DNA of 6,274 nt, taken from JBFWUW01 sp050247075. GTDB lineage: Bacteria; Planctomycetota; Planctomycetia; Pirellulales; JBFWUW01. This document shows positions 6,142-6,274 of this stretch, piece after piece. The notes under the pieces were generated by a model, which was given only the letters and a program-made list of their open reading frames with translations, had not been told where the DNA came from and searched no databases. Each line of letters opens with the position of its first letter. The first letter of the stretch is position 1. The DNA lies in assembly GCA_050247075.1 (NCBI GenBank), contig JBFWUW010000143.1, forward strand, positions 1-6,274, written 5' to 3'. Made by a program: the position numbers and the translations under genes.

Positions 6142-6274
6142 ACAAGAACCAGCGCGCTAGCGGCCGAGGTGGAATCCGTGGCTCTTCGTGGCCGGCGCGG
6201 TGCGGCGTGCGATTCTGCTTGGGGGTCTGCCTGTCTGGCTGGTCTATGGCGGCAAGTGGCCAAGACACGTCGGA
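6138..6274 (+). CDS. Third operon gene, probable exported protein, N-terminal fragment (GTG start, cut by window edge)
   Basis: A GTG at 6138-6140 overlaps the TGA of the preceding gene (GTGA), preceded by an ideal AGGAG at spacing eight. The frame stays open for all 45 remaining codons. The product starts with a long basic region rich in Arg and Gly (residues 1-25: MNKNQRASGRGGIRG and beyond), then a short hydrophobic stretch (about 26-39, FCLGVCLSGWSMAA), then a polar segment starting SGQDTS. This looks like a Sec signal peptide with cleavage near residues 39-41. Three cysteines (22, 27, 31) fall in or next to it, but no good lipobox is seen. Its function cannot be told from the fragment. 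Its position in the operon suggests it is an exported partner of the membrane-anchored protein before it. Confidence 0.7.
   Translation, partial: MNKNQRASGRGGIRGSSWPARCGVRFCLGVCLSGWSMAASGQDTS

Noticed and set aside
6210..6232. LGVC in the third operon gene as a lipoprotein box.
   Set aside because: Valine before the cysteine is a poor fit to the consensus, and the hydrophobic stretch continues after it; an ordinary signal peptide is more likely.

Overview
The window looks like chromosomal DNA of a planctomycete, most likely of the Pirellulales type. This is inference: GC is high and uneven, the transposase belongs to an integrase-core family that I associate with planctomycete genomes, and the Hsp70 / FHA / proline-rich membrane protein gene set fits that group. 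No rRNA or species marker is present to confirm it.

The left part (about 1-1700) is a mobile-element landing zone. Positions 1-126 are the left end of an IS5-type (IS903-like) element on the minus strand: an 18-bp terminal repeat, a leader, a ribosome binding site and the first 15 codons of the transposase, which runs off the window. Next to it is a short minus-strand hypothetical gene (286-477) with a good ribosome binding site. From about 728 to 1092 lies a frameshifted plus-strand remnant resembling the C-terminus of an IS21 helper ATPase (IstB). At 1382-1696 is a small gene with a twin-arginine-like signal peptide, its 3' end abutting the next mobile element.

The middle part (1719-2804) is an apparently intact DDE transposase of the IS3/IS481-like integrase-core class, 361 residues, with all three catalytic acidic residues. 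Its terminal repeats could not be fixed with confidence. About 260 bp without a gene follow, ending in a plausible sigma-70-type promoter at 3063-3091.

The right part (3146-6274) is a tightly coupled three-gene operon. The first gene is a 525-residue Hsp70-family ATPase that has its nucleotide-binding domain and beta substrate-binding domain but almost no alpha-helical lid. The second gene, overlapping it by ATGA, encodes a cytoplasmic FHA-like domain, one transmembrane helix, a proline-rich stalk and an exported trypsin/HtrA-like domain in which all three catalytic triad positions appear substituted. The third, overlapping by GTGA behind a strong ribosome binding site, begins with a basic then hydrophobic signal-peptide-like segment and runs off the window. 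The layout suggests a chaperone-linked envelope complex: a lidless Hsp70 in the cytoplasm, a membrane adaptor made of two apparently degenerate domains, and an exported partner. That combination is the most interesting part of the window. A G7 run at the Hsp70 / FHA junction would allow a -1 slip to fuse the first two proteins.
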